The notes below the pieces were generated by a model. The model was given only the letters and a program-made list of their open reading frames with translations. It did no database searches and was not told the origin of the DNA. DNA of 64,000 nucleotides from Heliopora coerulea (taxonomy: Eukaryota; Cnidaria; Anthozoa; Scleralcyonacea; Helioporidae). Location of the stretch: positions 1,673,501 to 1,737,500 of the forward strand of contig JASJOG010000020.1 of NCBI GenBank assembly GCA_030142905.1, in the 5' to 3' direction. The translations under genes and the position numbers were made by a program. Of this stretch, positions 48,262 to 58,439 are shown piece after piece (positions within the stretch are counted from its first letter, which is position 1; the number at the start of each line of letters is the position of its first letter).

Positions 48262-49326
48262 ATGACCGAATTTAATCTTTCCAACGTCCCTTCCACGACC
48301 AACTCAACGGACGCGCTACTAGACGCGTGCAACAATGGCGTTTATTACTTGACCAAAATCCCCTCGGGCTGGCTTTACGTGAACTACATCGTTGGCATAT
48401 TGACCAACATCTTCTTGAGTTTGGTGGGTTCTGCGGCGAATTTGCTGGTAATCCTGGCTTATTTTGAGAAACTTCGATGCCGCGAATTCAACACGACGCT
48501 GTTGACCTATCTTGCCACGGTGGACCTCCTCACATCCGCGATCGTTCAACCGCTGATGATAAGCCGTCACTTGCTGGAATTGCTAGACGAGCATTCGTGC
48601 ACCTTCTGGCTAGTTATTCGACGGCTTTTTGAATTCACTGTTCCAGTATCGTTCCTGACCGTAGCCTTGATCACGTACGAGCGCTATCAGGCACTCTTTT
48701 GTCCCACGAAGTATCGCAACCCGAAACTCAAGCGGCGCATCCATAGAGCCATGGTCGCGATTTGGCTATTCGCGCTGGCAACGACCTGTCTGCGGATCTT
48801 TGACTTTTTCTCAATCGTTTACTTCGGCCTTGCACTGCTAATTATACTGGCCTTGTTTGTGGCGAACATGACAATCTATTTCAAAATCGGCAAGATGGCA
48901 GTGAACTATACGAAACGACGACGAACAGCCACGGTCAACTCAATGAACAGACAAGACTCGCGAAAGAAACTGGCCCGGGATAGACGTAGCACCCGGACCC
49001 TGTTCTATGTTTTTCTCAGTTTACTGCTTTGTTATCTTCCAATGGCCGGAGCTATTATGTATACTCTGATCACAAGCGAGAAGGGAAAAACCTTGGGGTT
49101 TCTGTTTGGCTACTTACCGTGGGCTGATACCTTCGCTTTTCTGAACTCTACGCTGGATCCGTTTATTTATTGCCTGCGAAACCCACGTCTAAAGAATGCA
49201 GTCTTAGGATTAATTCGTCGAGGTCATAAGCAGAAGGGTTTGCAAAGAGGCACCAGAGTCAACAATGCTTTAATGTTCGATAGTTCGTCCAGCCAAAAGA
49301 ATGCAAAGGAGCCAAGTAATTCGTGA
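48262..49326 (+). CDS. class A (rhodopsin-like) GPCR, intronless, atypical motifs
   Basis: Single-exon receptor of 354 residues with no signal peptide and two N-glycosylation sequons (N5, N14) before TM1. Landmarks: N60 (TM1), LATVD with D88 (TM2), C113 at the top of TM3, ERY 140-142 in place of DRY, W168 (TM4), CYLP 257-260 in place of CWxP (TM6), and NSTLDPFIY 295-303 in place of NPxxY (TM7). The loop between TM4 and TM5 is only about eight residues and has no cysteine, so the usual TM3-ECL2 disulfide cannot form. TM5 has no proline. The third intracellular loop is strongly basic (KRRRTATV, RRSTR). Short ECL2, no TM5 proline and DPxxY together recall melanocortin/cannabinoid/adenosine-type receptors, but cnidarians have large private expansions. 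The ligand is unknown. Confidence 0.93.
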   Translation: MTEFNLSNVPSTTNSTDALLDACNNGVYYLTKIPSGWLYVNYIVGILTNIFLSLVGSAANLLVILAYFEKLRCREFNTTLLTYLATVDLLTSAIVQPLMISRHLLELLDEHSCTFWLVIRRLFEFTVPVSFLTVALITYERYQALFCPTKYRNPKLKRRIHRAMVAIWLFALATTCLRIFDFFSIVYFGLALLIILALFVANMTIYFKIGKMAVNYTKRRRTATVNSMNRQDSRKKLARDRRSTRTLFYVFLSLLLCYLPMAGAIMYTLITSEKGKTLGFLFGYLPWADTFAFLNSTLDPFIYCLRNPRLKNAVLGLIRRGHKQKGLQRGTRVNNALMFDSSSSQKNAKEPSNS

Positions 49327-52300
49327 ACATATATCACAAAGTATTGTAGCATATGAGCTGCTTAAAGTTCTACCACGTTTCCCAGGAAAAAAAAAGCTTT
49401 AACACATGCAGGTGTATGTGGGCCTTCTCTCATGCAGGACAAGTAAAAATGTTCAAAAGTGTGAAAAACGCATATAAGCTCTTGGTTCAATGTAGCTCAT
49501 CTATAAAACAACTGTGAAATATGTTATTTCTACTCTTAGGAAACCACGCTGGTATTTCCTTGAACAGTTAGGTTCTCGCTTTAATGAGCAATATCTCGAA
49601 TACCAATTTTCTCTTGAATTTTATCCCCAATGTTAAGTATTTTGCCAGACGACATTTGAAAGACAAATTTTTTGTAAGAAAGTGAGACAGAAGTTGAGGG
49701 AGACGGGCATCGTGAGACAGAACCGAGAACATAAAAGTTGATGGTAACGACCGACTGAATCGGTGAAACTGGAAAGAAAATTATCATTTGAATAACTCTC
49801 AAGCTGCTGAGGACGTAATCCATTTAAATTACTGCGGAATAAACCTTACTATCTTTTACATCTCTACCGAGTATTACAATAAAAACTGTCTGAAAAAGCA
49901 CTTTCAAACGAGATGAACACTATACTTATCAATGAGCAATAAACATTTTATTACAAAACAAGAGCTACGCTTTGGACCCTACAAGCATCTAAGATATGGC
50001 GAGGCCAGCGTATCAAACACTAAATTCGAATAAGTCGATATTCACTGAGCTCCTGTTACATCTAATTTCACGGAAAGATTGCAAATAATAAATCACTTTC
50101 CAAACATTTCATCAAAAGAGTTTACGTCTGCGAGATTTTGGCAAAAGGCAATTGAGAAGTTTACAACTCAAGCCTCGTCAACTTTGGAAAAGAAAATTGC
50201 TGTCACCTTAATGGGGTATAACAATATAATTCGGGAAATAATAAGATTTATCTGATATATCCAGACGCAATTTCCTTTATCCCCCTATAATAATCATTCT
50301 TGTATCAGCATATACGTAAACTTTTGCAGGCACTGTTTACAGAACTTTTAACAAAACAATTAGAAATACAATTACAGAAATATAATTTCTTTGGGCATGT
50401 TGTTGCCGACATGACGTCCTGAACTTTCAAAACATCTTTTTCTTTGGAAAATGTCAAGATGACGTTAAATGATGGATGTTAAAAGGTGTTGTAGTCGTAA
50501 ATTAAACATCTGGTTTTTTTGGGGTTTTTTTATCCACCTCGACACAACCATATTTCAAACAAAATTTCATGTATTATAGTGAGAAATGAATAGATTAGCA
50601 TGTAAATATGGAAGTGAAACCGACGAACATATACAACTAATTATTAGATAGTTTACTGCGCGATAGGCCTGGATATTTTACGAGTCAACATACAGAAACG
50701 TAGAATCTACTGTCATACTGTACACCAAACTGTCTGCCATGTCATTCAATCCGAACAACATCTAAGTTTCAACTCTTTTATCCAAATTTTTAACCACAAT
50801 TGCAAGTTTTTCGGTCTACCTTCAGATCCCGGATTTTGTTCACTGAACGTCGTGCTACCGAAACGTTTTCAACTCGTCTTTACTTGGTCTCTTATATCGT
50901 ATATACATATGTATACATGTACGCATAAATAGATACATAAATGCATTCGTAGAAGGTGGAGTAACGTAGTAATGATGCTAGTAAGAGTGCTCGATATCTT
51001 TAATGATAAGCGTAGAATATTTGTAGAGAACTAAGGTTTGTTCGTTTTTACTCCGAATTTCACGTCCTTGGACGATCTTCAGACAATTCGTCCCAGGATG
51101 TGAAACTCGGAGTAACGGCAAACAAAACCTTAGTTTACTACAAATATAAATACATTCGTACATATCAAAAAGCCAGCCATGATCATTGCTATAATATCAT
51201 CAAGTAAAGCGAGCACATTGCTTCCCAGTTAATGAAAAACTTACGATGTTCCAGCTGCTGCAGTCATGTTCTCTCTCTCTATTTATGTACCTATGTATGT
51301 AAGTACATGTATATGTACAGTACACATGTAAATAATATTCATAAACAGAGCGGGCGTACTTTATCGGACTGAGTCACAGGCACTCTGCTTAATATTTTTA
51401 CCATGGCCTGCTTCGTTCATCACATTGGCATGAATTACGATCAAGAGACACTAAGCCAGTTGATCATAGACGCTGGCTTGCGAAAGCATGCCTACCCTAC
51501 ATAACTCAGTTCAGTCATGCTGGCTTGATTCTTGGTAATGTCGGTCCGTCCATTCGTTTCCATGGCATTTTCCTTGCTGGCTGTCAATTTCGATGAGAAC
51601 TTCGAAATTGGGACGACTGCATGGGTAGCCTAACTTTTTACAATACCACCGTCCATCCTGCCATAAAATACGGCATTTCCATTAAGAGCACCAACTCTAT
51701 AAATACGTACGACAGAAATCACTTTCCATCCTTGAACATTATCTCTCAAAATGTTCACCAATGCGTCAACACGTCGGAGGGGAACGTAACACAGAAGTTT
51801 GTCGAAAAAATGAGAGAGAATAACCCAAGGGTCCGTTTCGAACATCGTTATCGTTCTAACCTACAGTTATTGACCAGATGGTCACTTATTCCTCTGGATC
51901 TTCCTGCTGCCGAACGTCGATATGGATTTGGCGAAAAATCCAGTAAGAAACAAGCTCTTTAAGCACTGGACCAAATACACGAGATATTACATCAACGGAA
52001 TGCTCCAAGTTGAATGCTAAAGACGAATAACCATTTGTATTGCCGACAAGAAAATTACTGGTAGTCGGAACGGTAATTTCAGAGGATTAACAGGAATACA
52101 AAGATCATAAACAACACAACAAAATTAGTCGCAGGCCTTCCAGTATACACGTGGCAGTTTTAAGTAGAAGCTTGAAAGCCACGGCGTGAGTGTTGAACCC
52201 CAGAACGGCTTTCAATAAAACTCAATCAGCTTCTGTGGATTAATCGATGAATAGTTAAAACCTCATTAATTCTCCAAAATCAGTCAGAAATTTCGTCGCA

Positions 52301-52506
52301 GGTAGAATCTCGTGAGGAAGCTTGAGAAGTCTGGGGCGTTTCATCATTAAATCGCTCGGATCATGCGAAACAATTTGTCAGAGATCAAATATTTTCCTCG
52401 TGATATAAAATAAAAATGTGTCAATATATTTAAATGCCCCTAGCGCATGTTAATTACAAGCTTCCATAGCATGTTAATTTTTGTACAGAACTTACCTTCT
52501 CTGATC
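49327..52506. other. intergenic between the class A receptor and ZCCHC9
   Basis: AATAAA motifs near 49842, 49877 and 49938 could end the receptor transcript. Beyond the palindrome at 51017-51147 I recognise no gene. A frame of 113 codons at 51621-51962 has no motif and is not annotated. Confidence 0.45.
51017..51147. repeat. palindromic repeat with CTGAAGA-hairpin-GAAA core
   Basis: Arms of about 55 bp (51017-51071 and 51093-51147) are inverted with a few mismatches and a 21-bp centre. On the minus strand the centre and first arm read CTGAAGA, T, CGTCC-AA-GGACG hairpin, T, GAAA, TTCGGAG. The order of motifs is the same as in the Penelope-like arm at 9047, though the hairpin sequence differs. 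Confidence 0.7.
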
Positions 52507-55500
52507 CTAGAAATACACGATTTTTGGTTCACTTTTCACATGTTTCTTCTTAGCGTGAATGTCTGGCATCTGAACATCCTGCGCATCTGCACTGGTATGG
52601 GTTGAAGTTTCAAAAGTGCTTGAACTTACAGTACATGCAGAACTACCTAAATTAGAGAAACATCCTCATGAAAAAGAAACGTTATTTCCAACACCTCTAC
52701 TTACATCGTAACGGCAGTAGAGTAGGCAAGGAAGGTGAGGAATTGAAAAGTGACGCTCCGAAGCATCAAGAACAAAATATTTCTTGGAATGTACTGCAAA
52801 AGAATAAACTTGTACTTCTACTGGAGACCTTTAGTTGGGGATAACCCAGATCTTTGGTAACAACCTTGTACCCAGGACCTTACCTCCACTCCCCGCTTCC
52901 GTATACTAAATTACTTCTGTAACATACTTCAACAACTTGCCACCATAAAAAGTTCATAGGCTGACTGTTTTTGGTCTGATTTGTCGTAGACCATTTTAAT
53001 TCAATGTAGTGTTGATTCATGACCTCACCCGAGATCAGTCTTGGATCAACTGACCTTGTTTCAAGGGTATCTCCTAGGTATGTCATTACTTTTACTCAGA
53101 TAAATCTTGAAATGACCTTAATGTGCAGTAGAGTAGGTGGTTGCAACCCACCTACATCTGCTGTGGGAGTGTTTGTGCACAACGTTTTCAACTTAACATT
53201 TACCTTTGTTGACAGCTTTCGTTTGTAGTTGTGGACAGTCACGCTTCAAATGTTCCACAGACCCACACATTTTACAACCACCACCTACACATTAAGAAAG
53301 GAAAAGCAATAAACAAATGCATCTGGTAGATATACACAGTAAAATTGGTCTCTTTCCCATATATGAGATCCCTACAAAGCTTAAAAATAAATGTGTACCT
53401 TGTGGATATAATCCTCGTGGATTCTCTGGACATGACTTGGCCAAGTGACCCATCTCTTGACAAATAAAGCATTTAGCAAAGGGAAATGGACCTACAGTTG
53501 ATTACAAATGAGAGAAAGGGATGCTAGATTAGAAAATGCATGCATAAACTGGTATTCCTTTACATATCAATTGTTTAAACCAATTGGCAATTAATTAGTT
53601 AACTTTATACTGTGTACATAATGAAAATTTACTTGAACAGCAAACTACATTTCTATGGGTTAAGGATGTTTTAGTGCAATTCAAAATCACTCTATTTCTT
53701 TTTTTAGGTGGGTCTGTTCCACATAAATACAGCTGTTCAGTTTGGAATAATATATTTACTTAAAATGAATGACTTTGTAAACTTCCCATGCTAATGGACA
53801 ACTCGGAATTTATTCTGGGTTCTCTCAATCTGCCTTCTTTTCTCTTTCATGATCAACTTTGAAGGATATTGATAGCCTTGTACATGCAATCATCAATAAG
53901 TATTTTACATGTAATAGTGATAATAATAACAATTAATATTTATATAGCACATTTTCCATAAATGTCTAACATTGCTTTTGAAATTGGCTCTAATATTTCC
54001 AATTCTACAAGTTATTAAGATAATCAAAAATACAATAAGCCTATATATATACAATTAAAACTATTAATCCAATATATATATATTAAAATAATAATAATAA
54101 AAATATAAAACTGTAAATACCAGGCTCCACAAAATTAATTTAGAATACCTTCTTAAATAAATAAGCCTTGATGTACCTGATGTTTGGTCTGATACAGTCG
54201 CTTTGCACTTTCTTGTTGTATGATCTACAGATCCACACTTGAAACACATCCCTATTTTCATTTCTTCTTGGTTTGGACAACTAGAGGCTTGATGTCCAGG
54301 CTGTCTACACACAAAACAGCACTAAAAATGAAACTCAAGTTGTAGATAGGCATCAGTATCCCTCAAAACTACAAATAAACAGCTCTTTAAGCAACTAAAA
54401 GTAAAAAGTGTAGTAATTGCAACCAATTTTTAACTGGTCATCACTAGGCAATCACTAGATATTCTCAAAGCTCATTTTCTTTTGGTGCATTCTTTTTGGG
54501 AGAAGAAAAAATTTGGGGAGAAAATGTCTTTTCTATGCTACTTAGTACCATTTTTTTCCAACCTGTATTTTGGTTGGAGGTGTGTTGGCATTTTGACCAA
54601 TCAAAAATGACAAGCTTTGTTTACTTCACCCAAAAACGGACTGTGACCTCAAAATTTTGTGCCAATTTTAGCAAAATAAATTCAATCTCCTACAGGCAGA
54701 ACAAGTTGAGCTCTTGTTACCTCTTTTTTGCTAAAAGGGTTCTCACAACTTTGTATCTCAATTTCTTGCATGGTGAAATAAAAAATCAACTTGTGGCAAG
54801 TCTAGGCAATCACTAAAACTTTAATTTTAATGAGGTTGCTTTATTTTCATCATTGATGAATGGTCAGGCACTGGGCATTGGAATGTGGCTGCTCAAAAAC
54901 TGCCTTACAAGCTGAATAGGTATTTTAATTGTTACTTGGCTTTTACTTTGGTGAAACCTGAAGTTCTGGGAATTTGGATCAGTCACTACTACAAGAATAC
55001 TTTTGAAGGAAACAAATTTGGGGACCAAAATGTAACATCTGGTGACCAAAATGTCCAGACTGGTAATCAAAATCAACGAAAAAGTATTATCCGGTACCAA
55101 ACTTTATCCTTCCGCTCTTGACCGCTTACCTTCCACTTCCTTCTCCTCAGCCTTCTTGCTTCAATCCTTTTCTGCTTCTTTGGATTGATCTCCATCTTCT
55201 TTCCTGTTTGTTTCGACAGACCCTTTCCCAGCTCCTTCTTCTTCTGAAGAAGAACGTCTTTCTTGCGTCGCATGTCCCCTTTTTCAGATTTTGTTGCGGC
55301 TGACCTTGCCATACCTACACTAGCCAGATGAATAATGCAAGTACATGTGTATCTCCATCCATAAACATAATTTCTATAATGCCAACATTCTGTAGATCTT
55401 TTAAACATATTAGACGGCTATATGAATAACGATCCATTCATATACATTAAACATGGGACATAATGTATTTGAATGAATCATTATTTATATAGCCATCTAA

Positions 55501-55699
55501 TATTGTCAAAAAGCATGTCTGTCACCGGCGTATACGTCTTACAAGAACAAAAAGCACGTGTTCCTTTACGCTATAATTTCTGGTTGAAGACCCTGCCAGC
55601 TCTAAATATAATGTAAATGCGAATCATACCTCCAGACAGATCATCCCATGTCGATGCCTCAACAAATTTTCTTTTCCCTGCTCTTGCAAACCTTGTCAT
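52507..55699 (-). CDS. ZCCHC9: zinc finger CCHC domain-containing protein 9 orthologue
   Basis: Six exons join to 237 residues: 55630-55699, 55130-55314, 54177-54321, 53399-53491, 53204-53284 and 52507-52646. All splice sites are GT-AG and phases agree throughout. The start (MTRFARAGKRKF...TSW-like WDDL) matches the N-terminus I recall for animal ZCCHC9 (MTRWARV...SWEDM). A Lys/Arg-rich segment follows, then four CCHC zinc knuckles: CFVCRQPGHQASSC, CFKCGSVDHTTRKC, CFICQEMGHLAKSC and CKMCGSVEHLKRDC. The end (SADAQDV ... PKIVYF) matches the conserved SADYEEI ... PKVVNF C-terminus. Human ZCCHC9 is slightly longer, about 271 residues. The family is a nucleolar RNA-binding protein linked to rRNA processing. 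All domains look intact, and the first and last exons are short, so they are easily missed. Confidence 0.93.
55018..55072. repeat. short GACCAAAATGT minisatellite in a ZCCHC9 intron
   Basis: About three imperfect units (GGGGACCAAAATGTAAC, GGTGACCAAAATGTCC, GGTAATCAAAATC) lie in the second intron of the zinc-knuckle gene. Confidence 0.6.
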
Positions 55700-56697
55700 T
55701 TTAATCTTCTGAAGCTTTACTGCATTCAAACAGATTAAGAAAGAAGTAAAATTCACTATTTTGTCGACATACTTCACCAATTTTTACCCATTCAAGCACA
55801 TCCGCTGCACCCAAGTATCGTGGAAAGAATTTGTTACCCGTTCCCAGGTCAACAATTTCACGGCCATCCTCGAACAATGCGTATTATTCTGCAAACTATA
55901 CCTATACTTTGACGTATGGTTTTACTGCACATTTAATAAAATACGGAAAATTTCTGCGCAGCTATCAAAATGTTATTTTACTCTGGAGATACCGCACCAA
56001 AGTGAAAACATGTTGTAAGAAATTGGGTTGGGAAGTAGGTAGTTCAAATTTCTTACAATATGCGGTATTATTACTCACGACTATTCATTGGAATCAAATG
56101 TCAACATTACACTTGCACAAAACCCATAACCTCTAGCGCTGATGACTGGTCAGACCCTCCACAAACAATTGAGCAAAGTCAATGGACTTGTGGGCGTGAA
56201 TTCCTGGGGTGAGGGGAAATATCATAGAAATGTATATTAACTTCATGGGGTGTTGTAGCTAAATGACACTCAACAGCAGGCTACATATTGAAGGCTGCCA
56301 TATTGGATGAAGTGGGGGCAAACCAAACAAAGCCTAGATAAAAAATTTAAGGTCCTGGTCAAAGGCCATTTCACTTCCGTCTCTTGATTCTCTCTCTTTC
56401 CTTAAAAAAGACCATAGAACATTTAAGGCAAAAATAATAACTGACTAATAAACAGAAAAGAAGTTTTTTTGCTGTAGTCAGTGGAAACAAACATTAAACA
56501 ATTCCCTAAACATCAGTTGTTCGACCTCAAGGTTCTCAGATGTACAAGTGCCTGAAGAAATTCAGTTCGCCTCCCAATTTAATACGGCGGCGTTCAATTT
56601 GATTTCAATTGTGGACCCCCATGCCCCCTCTAGTTTTATATGATCTCCATGGGTTATGTAAATGCATATGATACAAAAAGAGCCAAACGACTCACTG
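55700..56697. other. upstream flank of ZCCHC9
   Basis: No gene recognised. This holds the promoter side of the minus-strand zinc-knuckle gene; no TATA box is evident near the start codon. Confidence 0.4.
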
Positions 56698-56956
56698 AAG
56701 CCTCGTTCACACTTGAACATAAACATAAGCATTAGGTTAAACCAAAAAGCAAAACAAAGGAATAAATTCAAACTTGCGACATAAAGATCGTCGTAAGCAC
56801 AAGCATAAGATCATAGTTCAAGCATAAGCCAAAAGCCGAACAAAAGAAGAAACAAAGAAAAATTCTTGTTTTATCTTCACAAGTCCCAGAGATGTCATAC
56901 TTTGTTTTCGTATTGATCTTGTCCTTATGCTTATGTCGCCAGTGTGAACCAGGCTT
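56698..56956. repeat. MITE-like element with terminal inverted repeats
   Basis: AAGCCTCGTTCACACTT (56698-56714) is inverted as AGTGTGAACCAGGCTT (56941-56956), one mismatch plus one end base. The interior is AT-rich with repeated CATAAGC motifs mirrored near both ends. It has no coding capacity. I could not settle a target-site duplication. Confidence 0.65.
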
Positions 56957-57611
56957 AAAAAGACTTTATTAATACCTAAATCAAGAAATTCAAATCATCG
57001 TAAATCGAAGGTAGTAATACAAGTTTAGGAGGCGTAATTTTTTACGTTTGCATTTTTATTTACTATCTTATTTTTGTGGAAAAATTCCTCTTCAAAATTC
57101 CTCATAAATCTTATACCTGAATCAAACACTTCTGACTGACTTCCTATAACACTTCTCTGATGTACTACACTAAGACTTACTAATCAATGTATGATTTTAA
57201 CTGTGATATAATTACATACTATTACGACTTTTCATACTGTTCCATTACGAAAACGTTTATGCTTAGAGTGAACGCATGTGTAAGGCTGTATTTTTGTCAC
57301 GTGAAACTGATTAACACTAACGTAAAAAATCTGAGAACGGTGGTATTTCTTAATATACCCTGACGAGAAACGTAAGCAGCGAAAGCAAAGTTACTTACTG
57401 GAAATTAAAGGCGTTGCCAAATTTCTTGAAACGAAAAGTATGGTTTCTTATAAAATATTGGAAAAAGGAAGCAAAACTTGGTGCCGCACGAGTTAACCTT
57501 CGGGAAAACAATCTACTCCTTCAAAGGTTCAAAGCCAGGCTCAAGCTTGTCCTAAGAACGCCACTGAGAACAGGCAATCCTTTATTGTTCGTATTCTTGT
57601 AATTCATGGGA

Positions 57612-57836
57612 CAGCCACGTTCACACTAGCCGTAAAAATTCCCGACCATCACCAACCATCCGGGACTCATTTCTTAAGCAGAAACCATTCCGGTTCTTAC
57701 TATTCTTACGATCAGGTCAGTAAGCGTCTTAGAAGGCACTAAGAACTATGTCCACACTAGTCGTACCAATCCCCGAAGATCGGGAACCGGAACACTCCCG
57801 GCTCTAAGAATTCTTGAGATCAAGTGTGACCCATGT
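57612..57836. repeat. MITE-like tandem of two related units
   Basis: CGTTCACACTAGCCGTAAAA (near 57612) and TGTCCACACTAGTCGTACCA (near 57748) begin two related units, and TCAAGTGTGACCCATG lies at the right end. This is probably a relative of the preceding element. Confidence 0.45.
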
Positions 57837-58439
57837 TGAAAGTCGAGGAAATTAAGCATGCTCCTAAATTGACATACAGACAGATGTCTAAAGATAATAT
57901 CGACGTTAAACATTTGATTAAGTCAATACAAAAACTTATATGCCTACGAACCATAACATTTGTCCTGCATCAATAAGTGTACCAAGCAATACGAAAAATT
58001 ATTCACAATTGCGCACGAGAATGTTAATAAAATAGAAATGGGAAGAACAGGGTAAACCGGAGCGTTAATAAAATAGATTTTCAAAGACAGTGAGATCATT
58101 ATATTCGCATCCGATAGAGAGGTAATGATCTGTTTGTCTTTGGGAATTGTTTAGGGAAACTGTAGAGGGGTCCAGACAGAGTATGTCTAGCTCGCATCGG
58201 AGCGGATATTAGCCCAATCAGGACCTCTGGCTTAAAAAGACTACACGGCTAGTGGGTCGGGGAGAACTGACAGACCATCCTCCGGCGAAGACAGCGGCAA
58301 GACCCGGCGCTGAACACTTCTGACTTAAAAAAGTCTATGCAAGTACAATAATTGTTATAGAGTTTCTTGTTCTCAGCTTTGCCGCAGGAGAGAAATTGTC
58401 GTCACGAAAGTTGTTTGGAATACAACAATCAGAAACTCG

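Noticed and set aside
51621..51962. 113-codon plus-strand frame
   Set aside because: It has no motif, no credible start context, and no splice partners.
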